Below are positions 31,352 through 32,398 of a DNA stretch of 32,398 nucleotides, in pieces; the stretch's first letter is position 1; every line of letters begins with the position of its first letter. This DNA comes from Lachnoclostridium sp. UBA7097. GTDB lineage: Bacteria > Bacillota > Clostridia > Lachnospirales > Lachnospiraceae. The translations under genes were made by a program, and so were the position numbers. Below the pieces are notes generated by a model. It had not been told where the DNA came from and made no database searches. It saw only the letters and a list, made by a program, of their open reading frames with translations. The stretch spans positions 536 to 32,933 of the forward strand of contig DKYP01000084.1 in assembly GCA_002499945.1 (NCBI GenBank), in the 5' to 3' direction.

Positions 31352-32398
31352 TATACCTGGTTTTTAATATCTTTTATAATAACCCCTGACATTGGCGGGC
31401 AGTCCACACCCAGGATGCCGCCCTCCAGTGTATACAGTTTTGCCTCATCTGAATAGCCATCCCTGTTTGTTATCATAAGCCTTGCCATATGTGTATTATC
31501 AACCATGCCAAGACGCCATACAGGCACACGGATATTTCTTTCTTCTTCACTGCTGTTTACAATAACAACTATCCTGTCATTCTCATCAAACCTGCCATAG
31601 CTTATAAGCTGGTATTCACCATTAAGGAAAAGTATTGAACCAGTCTTTAGTACCTGGTAATCCTTGTGTATGCGTATAAGCTCCCTGTGGTACTCTATAA
31701 GTTCATGGTCTTCACGCCCCCACGGGTAAGCCCGCCTGTTGTCAGGGTCAGTCCAGCCGCACAGCCCTGCCTCATCACCATAATATATTGTTGGCGCACC
31801 AGGCCATGTCATCTGCATCATTACCGCAATCCGGAATACCGCCTTGTCAACCCCTTCATTAGCGGCTTCAGGACCTAAAGTTGCAGTCCTGCCGACCTTT
31901 CTGTTAGTACGTGTCAGGAACCTTGAATGGTCATGGTTGGAAAGTTCATTCATTGCAACCTGTAATGACTGTGTGCTGAACCTTGTCATAAAGTTACGCA
32001 TTGAGCCAAAAAATGCATCTGCATTGCCAAGCAGGTCGCCGCGGTATTCATCACTATGCTTTTCTACACCTGTAAGAAACCATGTTACTGGCTCCATAAA
32101 AGCATCATAGTTCATAACAGTATCCCACTGCCCGCCACGCATCCAGTCTGTAGGGTCGCCATAATGTTCCGCAAGAATTATGGCTTCAGGGTTTGCCTCT
32201 TTAACATTCCTGCGGAATTCCTGCCAGAAATAATGGTTGTATTCAGGCGAATTTCCAAGGTCTGCTGCCACATCAAGCCTCCAGCCGTCAACGTTGTATG
32301 GTGGTGAAACCCACTTACGTGCAATCCTCATAATATAATTAAAAAGTTCTGGTGATTCCTCATAATTCAGCTTAGGAAGCGTATCATGCCCCCACCAG
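31351..32398 (-). CDS. GH13 alpha-glycosidase (neopullulanase/maltodextrin type), 3' part
   Basis: The frame is open to the window edge, so the 5' end lies beyond 32398; the ATG at 32331 is internal. The visible ~349 residues begin WWGHDTLPKLNYEES, typical of the neopullulanase/cyclomaltodextrinase/maltogenic amylase group of GH13. The catalytic residues are there: nucleophile Asp in GWRLDVAADL, acid/base Glu in IILAEHYGD and the transition-state Asp in ELSNHDHSR. A C-terminal beta domain follows. It should hydrolyse alpha-1,4 links of maltodextrins, pullulan or cyclodextrins. The N-terminal region, and so whether the enzyme is secreted, cannot be seen. Confidence 0.92.
   Translation of the reverse strand, partial: WWGHDTLPKLNYEESPELFNYIMRIARKWVSPPYNVDGWRLDVAADLGNSPEYNHYFWQEFRRNVKEANPEAIILAEHYGDPTDWMRGGQWDTVMNYDAFMEPVTWFLTGVEKHSDEYRGDLLGNADAFFGSMRNFMTRFSTQSLQVAMNELSNHDHSRFLTRTNRKVGRTATLGPEAANEGVDKAVFRIAVMMQMTWPGAPTIYYGDEAGLCGWTDPDNRRAYPWGREDHELIEYHRELIRIHKDYQVLKTGSILFLNGEYQLISYGRFDENDRIVVIVNSSEEERNIRVPVWRLGMVDNTHMARLMITNRDGYSDEAKLYTLEGGILGVDCPPMSGVIIKDIKNQV

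Overview
The window looks like chromosome from a low-GC Gram-positive anaerobe of the class Clostridia, most likely a Lachnospiraceae gut bacterium. This rests on the gene repertoire (ClpC, RadA, Hsp33, a cohesin-like surface protein, secreted proteins with Thr/Pro/Glu/Lys-rich linkers, a GH13 maltodextrin-type glycosidase), strong AGGAGG ribosome-binding sites and AT-rich intergenic DNA. No rRNA, tRNA or CRISPR array was found. Almost all genes are on the minus strand.

Layout. 1-373: 3' end of an XRE-type regulator. 430-6982: a two-component system (response regulator, sensor kinase, then an anchored protein of unknown function) preceded by a heterodimeric ABC exporter whose two halves carry one canonical and one degenerate ATP site. 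7166-8245: a secreted protein with a repetitive Thr/Pro linker. 8246-8687: an intergenic region holding a ~147-nt irregular hairpin. 8688-9833 (+): a THUMP-type RNA methyltransferase. 9897-20051 (-): a long same-strand series. In transcription order it runs: SAM methyltransferase, hslO (Hsp33), multi-SH3 glucosaminidase, cohesin/cadherin-like surface protein, clpC, then a structured leader followed by a conserved small protein, radA and a small coiled-coil protein.

20120-22990 is the accessory centre: an IS200/IS605-type element. Both ends carry almost identical 9-bp hairpins that differ by one compensatory base pair. Between them lies a four-gene overlapping operon driven by a perfect TTGACA-17-TATAAT promoter: a Cys-rich putative zinc protein, a ribbon-helix-helix protein, a Y1 transposase TnpA (with Tyr in place of the first His of HUH) and a TnpB whose zinc-ribbon cysteines are missing although the RuvC D/E/D residues remain. 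The 3' non-coding part is a candidate guide RNA (reRNA/omegaRNA). The two extra genes inside a transposon of this type are the most interesting thing in the window.

22991-24882 is a zone of decay: repeated promoter-like DNA, a phosphatase pseudogene with an internal deletion, an intact 122-aa unknown with its own terminator, and a PD-(D/E)XK-like pseudogene. 24883-29327 (-) carries uvrA, a YfbR-like 5'-deoxynucleotidase and an Rpn-like PD-(D/E)XK protein, with a good promoter in front of uvrA. 29478-31234 (-) is an ABC permease/ATPase pair without an adjacent substrate-binding gene. 31351-32398 (-) is the 3' part of a GH13 glycosidase that runs off the window.
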